Under the pieces are notes generated by a model. The model ran no database searches, had not been told where the DNA came from, and saw nothing but the letters and a program-made list of their open reading frames with translations. DNA of 64,000 bases from Uliginosibacterium gangwonense DSM 18521 (GTDB lineage: Bacteria > Pseudomonadota > Gammaproteobacteria > Burkholderiales > Rhodocyclaceae), in NCBI RefSeq assembly GCF_000373965.1, contig NZ_KB892835.1, positions 67,953 through 131,952 of the forward strand, in the 5' to 3' direction. Within the stretch, counting starts at the first letter, position 1. Each line of letters begins with the position of its first letter. Below are positions 51,651 to 59,243 of the stretch, one piece after another. Both the position numbers and the translations under genes were made by a program.

Positions 51651-52218
51651 GTGCAGAGTCTTTCTTGTCGCCATCCCAGGGGATGACAATATTGGTCTTG
51701 TCCGAGAGCTGTATCAGCCGGATTTCGGTCGAGGTCACCGCTTGCAGCTTGAATCCATCCATTACGCTGCCAACTTGTGCGACATAGGTTTTGCCATCGT
51801 GCTCAAGGAAGTACTGCCAATGGCCATTGTCATATATTCTGCCGATCAGGGTAAAAGCGGCCACGGCAGGCGCGCTTTCTTCCGGGGTCGGCAGGGGGAT
51901 TTCGCTCTGAGCGGCTTGCCCTTCCCCTGCTCCGCTGCCAGGGAAAAGGTCTGCCTGGGCGGCGTTTTCCAGGCCAGCCAGATAGGCGCGGTCACGCATG
52001 CGCATGACTTGCGAGCTGTCGAGCTGCCCGGTGATGACCACTTCATTCGTGGTGCTTGCTGCTTGCTGGGGCTCGCTTTCTGCGGCCTGTGTGTGGCGAA
52101 CGGGGGTCACAACACCTTCGTCAGACCCCGACGAAGGCGTCTTGTCGCCAAACAGGGCAAGCCAGGCGGCCACCAGCATAATGGGTAGAAGAACCAGAAG
52201 GCGCTGTTTGCTGCTCAT
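51643..52218 (-). CDS. GspC/PilP-like inner-membrane protein
   Basis: The 191-residue protein has an N-terminal helix LLVLLPIMLVAAWLALFGDK, a low-complexity linker and a C-terminal HR-like domain (about 110-180): AFTLIGRIYDNGHWQYFLEH, YVAQVGSVMDGFKLQAVTS and EIRLIQLSDKTNIVIPWDG. GspC and PilP proteins of this shape couple the inner-membrane platform to the secretin. It overlaps the secretin gene by eight bases. Sequence alone does not choose between the two families. Confidence 0.75.
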   Translation of the reverse strand: MSSKQRLLVLLPIMLVAAWLALFGDKTPSSGSDEGVVTPVRHTQAAESEPQQAASTTNEVVITGQLDSSQVMRMRDRAYLAGLENAAQADLFPGSGAGEGQAAQSEIPLPTPEESAPAVAAFTLIGRIYDNGHWQYFLEHDGKTYVAQVGSVMDGFKLQAVTSTEIRLIQLSDKTNIVIPWDGDKKDSAHD

Positions 52219-52787
52219 GGTGCCTTGCCCTCCGCCGCTCGTTGCCAGATGGACAGCGAAAGCTGGGCATCAAGTTGTGAGGCACTCGTCTGGTCACGCC
52301 GGATAACGAGTTGATCAATCGACAAGGCGGGCATGCCTTGCATGAGGTCGGAGCAGAAGCGTTTGATGTTCGGGTAGCTGCCACGGACGGGCAATACCAC
52401 CTGGAATTGGGAATAGACACCCGCAGAATCCACCTGCCGCCGCATGTCGACCTGGGAGACACTCAGCCCGGCATTGCTGGCCAACTGGAAGATCAGGCGC
52501 AGTTGCGCTGTTGTTTCCTCTTGCCGCAGGAGCTGGCGCTTGAAGACTTGCAGCGGGGGCTCCTGGCGGGTTTTCCCTTTCTGGCTGGAAGCCACCTTGT
52601 AGGCCTCCTGCAGATGTTCCTGGCTGCGGGTAACGCTGCTGATCTGGGCCGGTGCCCAGAACAGCCAGACCGCAAGGCACAGCACAACGGCAATGGCGCT
52701 GGCCACCATGGGCCAGCCGTGGCGCCAGTAGGCGATCTCCAGCTTTAGACGCAGCTGACCCATATCGGGGCGGGGCATGGGTTTCAT
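52215..52787 (-). CDS. PilO/GspM-like inner-membrane platform protein
   Basis: The 190-residue protein has one N-terminal helix (MVASAIAVVLCLAVWLFWAP), a coiled-coil (about 55-100), and a ferredoxin-like domain with FQVVLPVRGSYPNIKRFCSD as in PilO. It pairs with the PilN-like protein immediately upstream. The ATG at 52787 overlaps that gene's stop by ATGA; the longer frame is less probable. Confidence 0.8.
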   Translation of the reverse strand: MKPMPRPDMGQLRLKLEIAYWRHGWPMVASAIAVVLCLAVWLFWAPAQISSVTRSQEHLQEAYKVASSQKGKTRQEPPLQVFKRQLLRQEETTAQLRLIFQLASNAGLSVSQVDMRRQVDSAGVYSQFQVVLPVRGSYPNIKRFCSDLMQGMPALSIDQLVIRRDQTSASQLDAQLSLSIWQRAAEGKAP

Positions 52788-53353
52788 TCTTCGCGCCTCC
52801 GCTGAGTGGGGGCCGTGGCGCGGGCAACCGCTTCGGCCTGGGCCACCTCCAGGGTAAAGCGCCATGATCCCTGATTGGCGCCTTCCATCACTTCCTGACG
52901 CGTCAGGGCAATGTCATGAAAGCCGGGTTCGTGCTTGAGTGCATCCATGTAATCCAGCACCTGGGTTGCTGCACCCGCCTGCACGACCAGACGCAGGTTG
53001 GTGCGCACCGGGCCGAGTTCGACCGAGATGAGTTGCACGTTGGGGGTGGCGTGGCGCTCCAATTGGGCCAGCAGTTCGATGCTGGGGTAGTTGAGCATGC
53101 GTACCGCCGCGTTGACGGATTCGACGGTTTCCGCAGGAATCTGTTCCTGTTGGCGGACGGCGTTATCCAGGCTGTCCTGCTCGGCGAGCAGTTCCTGGGC
53201 CTGAGCTTCATTGGTTTTGGCGGTGTGGGCGTAGACGTTACCCATCACCACGCCTAGCACCGCTCCGGCACTCGCCAATAGCAGGACGAGCCAGAAAATG
53301 AAATTCCCCTGTTTGCTACGGTGGGGGGCAAATTCTATGCGCGGCGGCTTCAT
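52784..53353 (-). CDS. PilN/GspL C-terminal-like inner-membrane protein
   Basis: The 189-residue protein begins MKPPRIEFAPHRSKQG, a short cytoplasmic segment that in PilN binds PilM, followed by the helix FIFWLVLLLASAGAVLGVVM, a coiled coil and a periplasmic domain with PNVQLISVELGPVRTNLRLV. Frames reach 53497, but the ATG at 53353 overlaps the PilM-like stop as ATGA, matching the operon's style. Confidence 0.8.
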   Translation of the reverse strand: MKPPRIEFAPHRSKQGNFIFWLVLLLASAGAVLGVVMGNVYAHTAKTNEAQAQELLAEQDSLDNAVRQQEQIPAETVESVNAAVRMLNYPSIELLAQLERHATPNVQLISVELGPVRTNLRLVVQAGAATQVLDYMDALKHEPGFHDIALTRQEVMEGANQGSWRFTLEVAQAEAVARATAPTQRRREE

Positions 53354-54177
53354 GCCAGCCCTCCTAGCTGGGCCAGTGCGGCGGCCTCGGTTTCGGCAGG
53401 CTGGAAGAGCAGTGCCTTGGGGAGCTGGGGGATCACCAGTTTGAGTTTGCCCACTCGCCCATTGGTGGGCATTTCCGGCAGCATGCCAACCGTGCACATG
53501 CAGCGGGGCTCTGTGACGCCAAGCCGGAACATTTCCCCGATCAAGCGGGTTTGTACCGTTTCAGCGTCCAGACCCTCGGTAAACAGGAAGCGCCGTACAT
53601 GCCGTACCACGCCCGCTTCAAGCAGGATTGCCACCACCCCATGCGGGGCAAATCCACACAGCCAGCAGTCTGCCGGAATTTGCGCCTGGAATTGGTTGAA
53701 CAGGCGCATTGCATAGGGTTGGATTGAGCGGATTCGCCACGTGCCAGTCTGCTCCAGGGTGTGAGCAACTTCGATCAGGCGTTCTGGCAGGGCGCAGACC
53801 ATGATGTTGCCGCTGGCCTGCCAGTCTGCCACGAGTTGCCAGCCAGTGGGCGGCGCGCCAAATAGGTTCTCAAAGCGCCCGGCGGCCAGCGCCTGGAGTT
53901 CTGCCAGACTGCTCACGCCGCTGGGGACCGACAGCATGAAATAGCGCACCCAGGCGTCCGACACCGTCCAGGTGAGTTCGCCCCCCTTCGCCTCGCCGGT
54001 CTGGGCCAGCACGGCTTCGATCAATGCCGTCCAGTCTGCGGTGGCCGGGGAGTTCGCACCGGTCAGGTAATCCAGCATGGGCAGGGTGGTGAGCAGACGT
54101 GATTCGGCCACGTCGGCTATTGCGATGTCGTCTGCCCCGATCCCTAGGGAGAAGTGTTTAGGCCGCAAGCGTGACAC
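53350..54177 (-). CDS. PilM/GspL-like cytoplasmic actin-fold protein
   Basis: The 275-residue protein resembles the PilM/GspL cytoplasmic domain: SLGIGADDIAIADVAESRLL at the start, WVRYFMLSVPSGVSSLAELQ and FAPHGVVAILLEAGVVRHVR as strands of the actin-like fold. Sequence identity to named members looks low, so the label rests on size and position between the ATPase and PilN/PilO-like genes. The start is GTG at 54177 with GGAGGAGG six bases upstream, 20 bp inside the gspE end; a GTG at 54207 is possible. Confidence 0.7.
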   Translation of the reverse strand: MSRLRPKHFSLGIGADDIAIADVAESRLLTTLPMLDYLTGANSPATADWTALIEAVLAQTGEAKGGELTWTVSDAWVRYFMLSVPSGVSSLAELQALAAGRFENLFGAPPTGWQLVADWQASGNIMVCALPERLIEVAHTLEQTGTWRIRSIQPYAMRLFNQFQAQIPADCWLCGFAPHGVVAILLEAGVVRHVRRFLFTEGLDAETVQTRLIGEMFRLGVTEPRCMCTVGMLPEMPTNGRVGKLKLVIPQLPKALLFQPAETEAAALAQLGGLA

Positions 54178-55849
54178 GCCGTACCTCCTCCAGTGTTGTC
54201 TCGCCACGGGTCACCAGGGTCAGCGCGTCTTCATACAGGCTACGCGTACCGTTGCGTCGTGCCGCTTCCATGATCTGGCGCACCGAGCGGCGCTCCACGA
54301 TCAATTCGGCAATTTCCGGGTTCATGGTCAGCACCTCGGCTACTGCACGGCGCCCCCGGAAGCCCGTACCCCGGCAGTCCCCACAACCGCGCCCCTTCAT
54401 GAAGCGATAATCCTTGACGGCTTCCGCGCTTAAACCCGCATTGGTCAGTTCCGCCTCGCTGGGCTGATAAGGTGCGGCGCAGTGCGTGCAATTCAGGCGC
54501 ACCAGGCGCTGGGCGATCACCCCGTTTAGGGCCGAGACAAAGGAATACAAATCCACCCCGATATGATGGAAGCGTCCAAACACGTCATACACGTTGTTGG
54601 CGTGCACCGTGGTCAGCACAAGGTGCCCTGTGAGCGCAGATTGCACGGCGATTTCAGCAGTTTCCTTGTCGCGGATTTCGCCGACCATGATCTTGTCTGG
54701 GTCATGACGCAGAATCGAGCGCAGGCCCCGGGCGAAGGTCAGCCCCTTTTTGTCATTGACCGGAATCTGCAAAATGCCGGGCAACTGGTATTCCACCGGG
54801 TCTTCGATGGTGATGATCTTGTCACGCCCCTGGTTGATTTCAGTGAGCGCGGCATACAGTGTGGTGGTCTTGCCCGAGCCGGTGGGGCCGGTGACCAGGA
54901 CCATGCCATACGGTTCCTGCACCAGTCGGCGCAATACCGAAAGGGTATGCGGATCAAATCCGGCCGCGTCCAGTGTCAGCCCGCCATGCGCTTCGACCAT
55001 GGCCTGTTTGTCGAGAATCCGGATCACCGAATCCTCGCCATGGATGCTGGGCATGATGGATACCCGCAAATCGATCTCCCGCCCCATGGCTTCCACGCGG
55101 AAGCTGCCATCCTGTGGCACGCGGCGCTCGGCAATATCCAGCTCAGCCAGCACCTTGATGCGGGAGATGACCTGCTCAGCCAGGGCAACACCGGTAAAAT
55201 TCGTGACCAGGTTGAGCACGCCGTCAATGCGGTATTTGGAGACCATACCGGTCGGCGTGCTTTCCAGGTGGATATCACTCACCCCTTGTTTGAGCGCGTC
55301 ATACAGGGTGGAATTCACCAACTTCACCGCCGGGCTGACTGCATCGCTGACTGAAGCGTAGCTCAGGCTTTCCAGCGTCTTGCCTTCCGGGTTGTTCGAC
55401 GTGCCGGTGCTGATCATGCTGTCGATGGCGCGGATGGTTTCTTCCTGGCGCGACAGGTAGGCCTGAATATCGGATTGCAGGGCCAGCCGGTATTGCAGTG
55501 CCGTTCCTGCAAGGTTATCCAGCCAGACCTGAAGGTCGGTATCAAAAGGGTCGGAGATTGCCGCCACCAATCGGCTCGATCCATCCTTCAAGGCGTGTAG
55601 AACGACGCAGCCACGCTGCTGGGCGCGGGCAAGCGGCAGAATTTCGAATGCTGGCTTCATGTCCAGCATCTCGGTTGTTTCAATCACCGTGGAAGAGAAG
55701 CGTTTGGCAACCGTCCGCAAAACCTCACGCTGATCCAGCTTGGTCATGGCCTCAAGCTCAGTCATCACCGAACGCCCAAACTTGCGCGCAGAGTGACTGG
55801 CCATCATGATGGTTTCCTGCTCAATCAGGCCCGATACTTCCTTCTTCAT
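54158..55849 (-). CDS. gspE: Type II secretion/type IV pilus assembly ATPase
   Basis: The 563-residue GspE/PilB-type ATPase has an N-terminal MshEN-like region (about 40-150), VKLVNSTLYDALKQGVSDIH at the start of the ATPase core, Walker A VTGPTGSGKTTTLYAALTEI, an Asp box, Walker B RHDPDKIMVGEIRDKETAEI, a His box VLTTVHANNVYDVFGR and a four-Cys zinc site (NCTHCAAP ... GRGCGDCRGTGFRGRRAVAE). It powers pseudopilus extension. It overlaps gspF by ATGA. Confidence 0.95.
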   Translation of the reverse strand: MKKEVSGLIEQETIMMASHSARKFGRSVMTELEAMTKLDQREVLRTVAKRFSSTVIETTEMLDMKPAFEILPLARAQQRGCVVLHALKDGSSRLVAAISDPFDTDLQVWLDNLAGTALQYRLALQSDIQAYLSRQEETIRAIDSMISTGTSNNPEGKTLESLSYASVSDAVSPAVKLVNSTLYDALKQGVSDIHLESTPTGMVSKYRIDGVLNLVTNFTGVALAEQVISRIKVLAELDIAERRVPQDGSFRVEAMGREIDLRVSIMPSIHGEDSVIRILDKQAMVEAHGGLTLDAAGFDPHTLSVLRRLVQEPYGMVLVTGPTGSGKTTTLYAALTEINQGRDKIITIEDPVEYQLPGILQIPVNDKKGLTFARGLRSILRHDPDKIMVGEIRDKETAEIAVQSALTGHLVLTTVHANNVYDVFGRFHHIGVDLYSFVSALNGVIAQRLVRLNCTHCAAPYQPSEAELTNAGLSAEAVKDYRFMKGRGCGDCRGTGFRGRRAVAEVLTMNPEIAELIVERRSVRQIMEAARRNGTRSLYEDALTLVTRGETTLEEVRRVTLAA

Positions 55850-57030
55850 TGTAAGGACCCCGCCAGATCAAAAATCGGCATGTAAAGCAGCACGATGACG
55901 GTGCCGATGACCACCCCGATCATGGCCATCAACACCGGTTCAAACACTTTGCTGAAGCGCTCGATCCAACGTGCGCTTTCCCCTTCGTAGAATTGTGCCG
56001 AGCGCATCAACATGGTGCCAAGCTGGCCGGAGCGCTCACCCACCCGCAACATGCGTAGCGCAATGGGGGTGGCCAGATCGTGTTTTTCAAAGGCAAAGGA
56101 CACCATCTCGCCATTGGAGATCTCGCTGCGAGCTGCGGCCAGTTGTAGCCGGGTGGCAGGGGAGACCGATGTGGATAGCATGTCAAGAGACATGACAATC
56201 GGGATGCCGCCTTCAAGCAGCATGCCAAGCGTGAGGTACAGGCGCGAGAGTTCCATGATCTTGGCGCGTTCACCGATGCCGGGGAGTTTTTTTGCCAGCA
56301 TGGCCCAGCGGCCTTCACGGTTGTTGCGGCGGATATACCACACGACTAGCGCCAGCAGGCAGACGGCGACAACGGCCACCAGCGCGGTATGCTGCCCCAA
56401 GAGCTGCCCCCAGGACATCAGAATCTTGGACATCCAGGGCATGTCACGACCGCTATCCTTATAGACCGCTGAAAAACGCGGCACCACAAAGGTCATCAGG
56501 AACAGGCAGACCAGCCCGCCAACCGTCAGCAGCACGCCAGGGTAGATGGTGGCACTGATGATCTTGCTGCGCACCTGATCCAGGCGTGTCTGGTAGTCAA
56601 TGTAGCGGCGCAATGCCTGTGGCAAGTCACTGGTACGTTCGGCGGCGCGGACGATGCCCACGAACAGTGGGGGGAAGTATTCTTCCTGCATGGCGATGGC
56701 GTCTGACAGACGCGAGCCTTCCCGCACGCGGGAAATGAGCGCCTGCATGATCGAACGCGCCACCGGCGAGCTTTCCTTCTCGATCAAGCCCTCCAGGGCT
56801 TCGACCAGGGACAGGCCCGCTTCGAGCAGCGCCACGATTTCCTGGCTGAACATCACCAGTGAAAACGCACCGCGTTTTGCCCGCAGGCGCCCCCCGGAGC
56901 GAGCCTTGATGCTGACCACCTTGAGGCGCTGGGCTTCGGCTGCCTTGCGTGCAGCAGGCATATCTGCGGCTTCGACGGTCAAAGTCTGCACGGCGTTGTC
57001 GGGGCTTAGGGCGCGAATCTCGAACTTCAT
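55846..57030 (-). CDS. gspF: Type II secretion inner-membrane platform protein GspF
   Basis: The 394-residue protein has two T2SSF repeats, FSQEIVALLEAGLSLVEALE near residue 60 and LYLTLGMLLEGGIPIVMSLD near 265, with three membrane helices (TIYPGVLLTVGGLVCLFLMT, LVAVVAVCLLALVVWYI and LMAMIGVVIGTVIVLLYMPI). It anchors the assembly ATPase at the inner membrane. It comes second in the operon, 29 bp after gspG. Confidence 0.94.
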   Translation of the reverse strand: MKFEIRALSPDNAVQTLTVEAADMPAARKAAEAQRLKVVSIKARSGGRLRAKRGAFSLVMFSQEIVALLEAGLSLVEALEGLIEKESSPVARSIMQALISRVREGSRLSDAIAMQEEYFPPLFVGIVRAAERTSDLPQALRRYIDYQTRLDQVRSKIISATIYPGVLLTVGGLVCLFLMTFVVPRFSAVYKDSGRDMPWMSKILMSWGQLLGQHTALVAVVAVCLLALVVWYIRRNNREGRWAMLAKKLPGIGERAKIMELSRLYLTLGMLLEGGIPIVMSLDMLSTSVSPATRLQLAAARSEISNGEMVSFAFEKHDLATPIALRMLRVGERSGQLGTMLMRSAQFYEGESARWIERFSKVFEPVLMAMIGVVIGTVIVLLYMPIFDLAGSLQ

Positions 57031-57059
57031 CGCATGCTACCTGTATGGCATGCCAAGGT

Positions 57060-57500
57060 TCAATTCATGATGTCGGCGGCTGTATCTGTGCCGCCGGGCT
57101 GACCATCACTGCCATAGGAGATGATGTCATAGTCACGTCCGCGCGTCCCCGGCGCCTTATAGACATAGGCCTTGCCCCAGGGGTCGAGCGGAATTTCCTT
57201 GGCCAGGTAGGGGCCGTTCCAGTTTCGGGCATCCACGGGTTTGGTCATCAAGGCCTTGAGACCCTCGGCTGTGGTGGGGTAGCGCCCGGCGTCCAGACGG
57301 AAGGTATCCAGTGCCTTGGCAAAGGACTCAATCTGGGCTTTGGCAACCTTTTGCTCGGATTTCCCCAGTTGGGCAAAGTATTTCGGGCCGACATAGGCTG
57401 CGAGCAGCCCGATGATCGCCATCACCACCAGCAGTTCCAGCAGGGTAAAGCCTGCGCTTTTTGGTGTCTTGTTTTGTCTGCGCACGACGTGTTGAGTCAT
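57060..57500 (-). CDS. gspG: Major pseudopilin GspG
   Basis: The 146-residue pseudopilin has the prepilin leader TPKSAGFTLLELLVVMAIIG with Glu5 and a GspG C-terminal domain: RLDAGRYPTTAEGLKALMTK, WNGPYLAKEIPLDPWGKAYV and DYDIISYGSDGQPGG, the calcium-binding loop of true GspG. That loop supports a secretion-type rather than pilus-type system. First gene of the minus-strand operon, divergent from two further pseudopilins. Confidence 0.95.
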   Translation of the reverse strand: MTQHVVRRQNKTPKSAGFTLLELLVVMAIIGLLAAYVGPKYFAQLGKSEQKVAKAQIESFAKALDTFRLDAGRYPTTAEGLKALMTKPVDARNWNGPYLAKEIPLDPWGKAYVYKAPGTRGRDYDIISYGSDGQPGGTDTAADIMN

Positions 57501-57578
57501 TTTTGCATCCTGATTGGGTTGTGGGTGGGATACTCACAGCAAACGCAGCGCTAATGTTCGCATAGATGAGCAGCCGTT

Positions 57579-57600
57579 AGTGCAGTACGTGCACTTTTTC
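57579..57600 (+). promoter_or_regulatory. Hairpin with short T-run in the gspG divergent spacer
   Basis: AGTGCA-GTACG-TGCACT (57579-57595) is a perfect 6-bp inverted repeat with T's beyond. In the promoter zone between gspG and the plus-strand pseudopilins it may be an operator or a weak terminator. Confidence 0.4.
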
Positions 57601-57714
57601 AAACGTGTTTTGATCCTGCCCCGATAATCGGAGCCTGAAAAGGCAGCATAAATCCTTGCAGTAAAGTGGCGAACAGGATTTAATCTGTGCGCCGATCCAT
57701 TGTAAAGTCCGTTC

Positions 57715-58206
57715 ATGCATGTTCCATTGAAACGTTCGCATCGCTTTGGCTTTACGCTCATCGAGATGCTTGTCACGTTGGCGATACTGGCCTTGCTTGC
57801 CACCATCGTGGCGCCGATTGCCCAGGTTTCGATCCAGCGCTCCAAGGAGCAACAGCTCCGGCTGGCCCTGCGCGAAATCCGCTCTGCGCTGGACGCCTAC
57901 AAGCTCGCGGCCGATCAGGGCGTGATCCAGCGGGCATTGGATTCCTCGGGTTACCCAAAAAACCTGAGCGATCTTGTGCTAGGCATAACCGACCAACGTA
58001 ATGCCAAGGGGCAGAAGGTTTATTTTCTGCGCCGCATCCCACGTGATCCGTTCGCCGACGACCCGGATCTGCCTGACGAGCAGACCTGGAATATCCGCAG
58101 CTATGCCAGCGAAGCGGCTGATCCGCATGAAGGCGCTGATGTCTACGATGTCTATAGTCGTTCTCCTTTGGTGGGGCTGAACGGCATTCCGTATCGCCGA
58201 TGGTAA
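57715..58206 (+). CDS. GspG/H-like pseudopilin
   Basis: The 163-residue protein carries [20 protein letters not shown], a prepilin leader with Glu5, followed by the pilin helix with [20 protein letters not shown] and a C-terminal region ending [20 protein letters not shown]. It resembles the pseudopilin at 49193 in this tail. It overlaps the next pseudopilin gene by seven bases. Confidence 0.88.
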   Translation: MHVPLKRSHRFGFTLIEMLVTLAILALLATIVAPIAQVSIQRSKEQQLRLALREIRSALDAYKLAADQGVIQRALDSSGYPKNLSDLVLGITDQRNAKGQKVYFLRRIPRDPFADDPDLPDEQTWNIRSYASEAADPHEGADVYDVYSRSPLVGLNGIPYRRW

Positions 58207-58745
58207 GCCCAGCCCCCAAGTCTCCTGCACGCACGGTGGGCTTCACCTATGTGGGGCTGATGATCGTGATTGCGCTCATCAGTCTCCTGGCTACCGCTTC
58301 CGTGCAATTCGGCGCCATCTACCAGCGACGGCAGGCCGAAGACCAATTATTGTTTGTCGGCCTGCAATACAAGCAGGCCATTCGCAGCTATTTTGAAGCG
58401 ACACCCTCTGGCGCTGTGGCAACCCCACCCCCGCGTCTGGAAGACCTATTGCGTGATCCCCGCTTCCCAGGCGTCAAGCGCCACATTCGCCAACTTTATC
58501 CCGACCCGCTGACCGGCAAGCTGGATTGGGTGCTGATCCGCGCCTCCGACGGGCGGGGGATTCTGGGCGTACACAGCCGCTCGACCGAACATCCCATCCG
58601 CGTTGCCAACTTTCCCGACGAGGTATTTCATTTCAAGGGCCAGAAGAGCTATGCACAATGGGTGTTCGTGTATGGTGTGGTTTGCTCGGAAGCCGGTTGT
58701 GAAATCGATTCCAAGACCAACGACCTCAGCGAATCTACACGCTAA
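58200..58745 (+). CDS. Pseudopilin-like protein lacking Glu5
   Basis: The 181-residue product begins with a prepilin-like leader: [20 protein letters not shown]. The residue normally Glu5 is Gly (GFTYVG). In the family, loss of Glu5 marks a tip-type minor pseudopilin such as GspK. The C-terminal part contains [20 protein letters not shown] and a CSEAGC pair that may form a disulfide. It overlaps the upstream pseudopilin gene. Confidence 0.82.
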   Translation: MVSPAPKSPARTVGFTYVGLMIVIALISLLATASVQFGAIYQRRQAEDQLLFVGLQYKQAIRSYFEATPSGAVATPPPRLEDLLRDPRFPGVKRHIRQLYPDPLTGKLDWVLIRASDGRGILGVHSRSTEHPIRVANFPDEVFHFKGQKSYAQWVFVYGVVCSEAGCEIDSKTNDLSESTR

Positions 58746-59243
58746 CATCTTTTGCCTTCCCAATCGCTGTTGTCTGCTGCGGTTGTCTGCTTTTCGCCCC
58801 TCAAATTCCTGTTGAGCGAGGATTTTAACATGGCGAAAGATACCGGTAACACCTCTTGTTTTGAGCTAACCGACCGTCGGCTGATTTTTTCGTGTTTTTT
58901 GCAAAAAAACGGTGACGTACTCGTGTGACTCATTCTGGGTTGGCTGCACCTGTGATCTTGATAAAATCTATTTAAATCAACAGAATTTTCGTCTTTTCGC
59001 AGGGTTTTTGCTTTTTTGTCATATTTATGGGCGCGGAATAATGCCCATTTTTTTGGTCAATCAATCTGACTGTAGAGACTCGTTAATCTGTGACGGAATT
59101 AACGTTTTTGGCACCGTTCATCGTTCTGCACTTGTTTTGCTTTTTTGCTCCCCCTAATGTTCCGCCTGTTGTTTTATTGTCCCCTCAAGGGGATTATTAA
59201 AAGCAGCAATGCGACCGGTAACTTACCAAGAGAACCCCAGATC
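58746..59243. other. AT-rich leader region upstream of the pectate lyase
   Basis: About 500 bp without a supported gene, clearly AT-richer than its surroundings. Visible items are three TGTGA half-sites (near 58924, 58953 and 59090), a run of A and T tracts around 58886-58912 and the palindrome CCCCT-CA-AGGGG at 59181-59192. These could be CRP-type and repressor sites for pectin control. No -35/-10 pair was fixed. Minor frames in this stretch look accidental. Confidence 0.5.

Noticed and set aside
54563..55354. Plus-strand open frame of 263 codons
   Set aside because: It lies fully antisense to gspE, whose Walker motifs are intact on the other strand.
58912..59157. Plus-strand frame of 81 codons upstream of the pectate lyase
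   Set aside because: It is Cys/Phe rich, without signal or ribosome site, and lies in the AT-rich leader; probably accidental.
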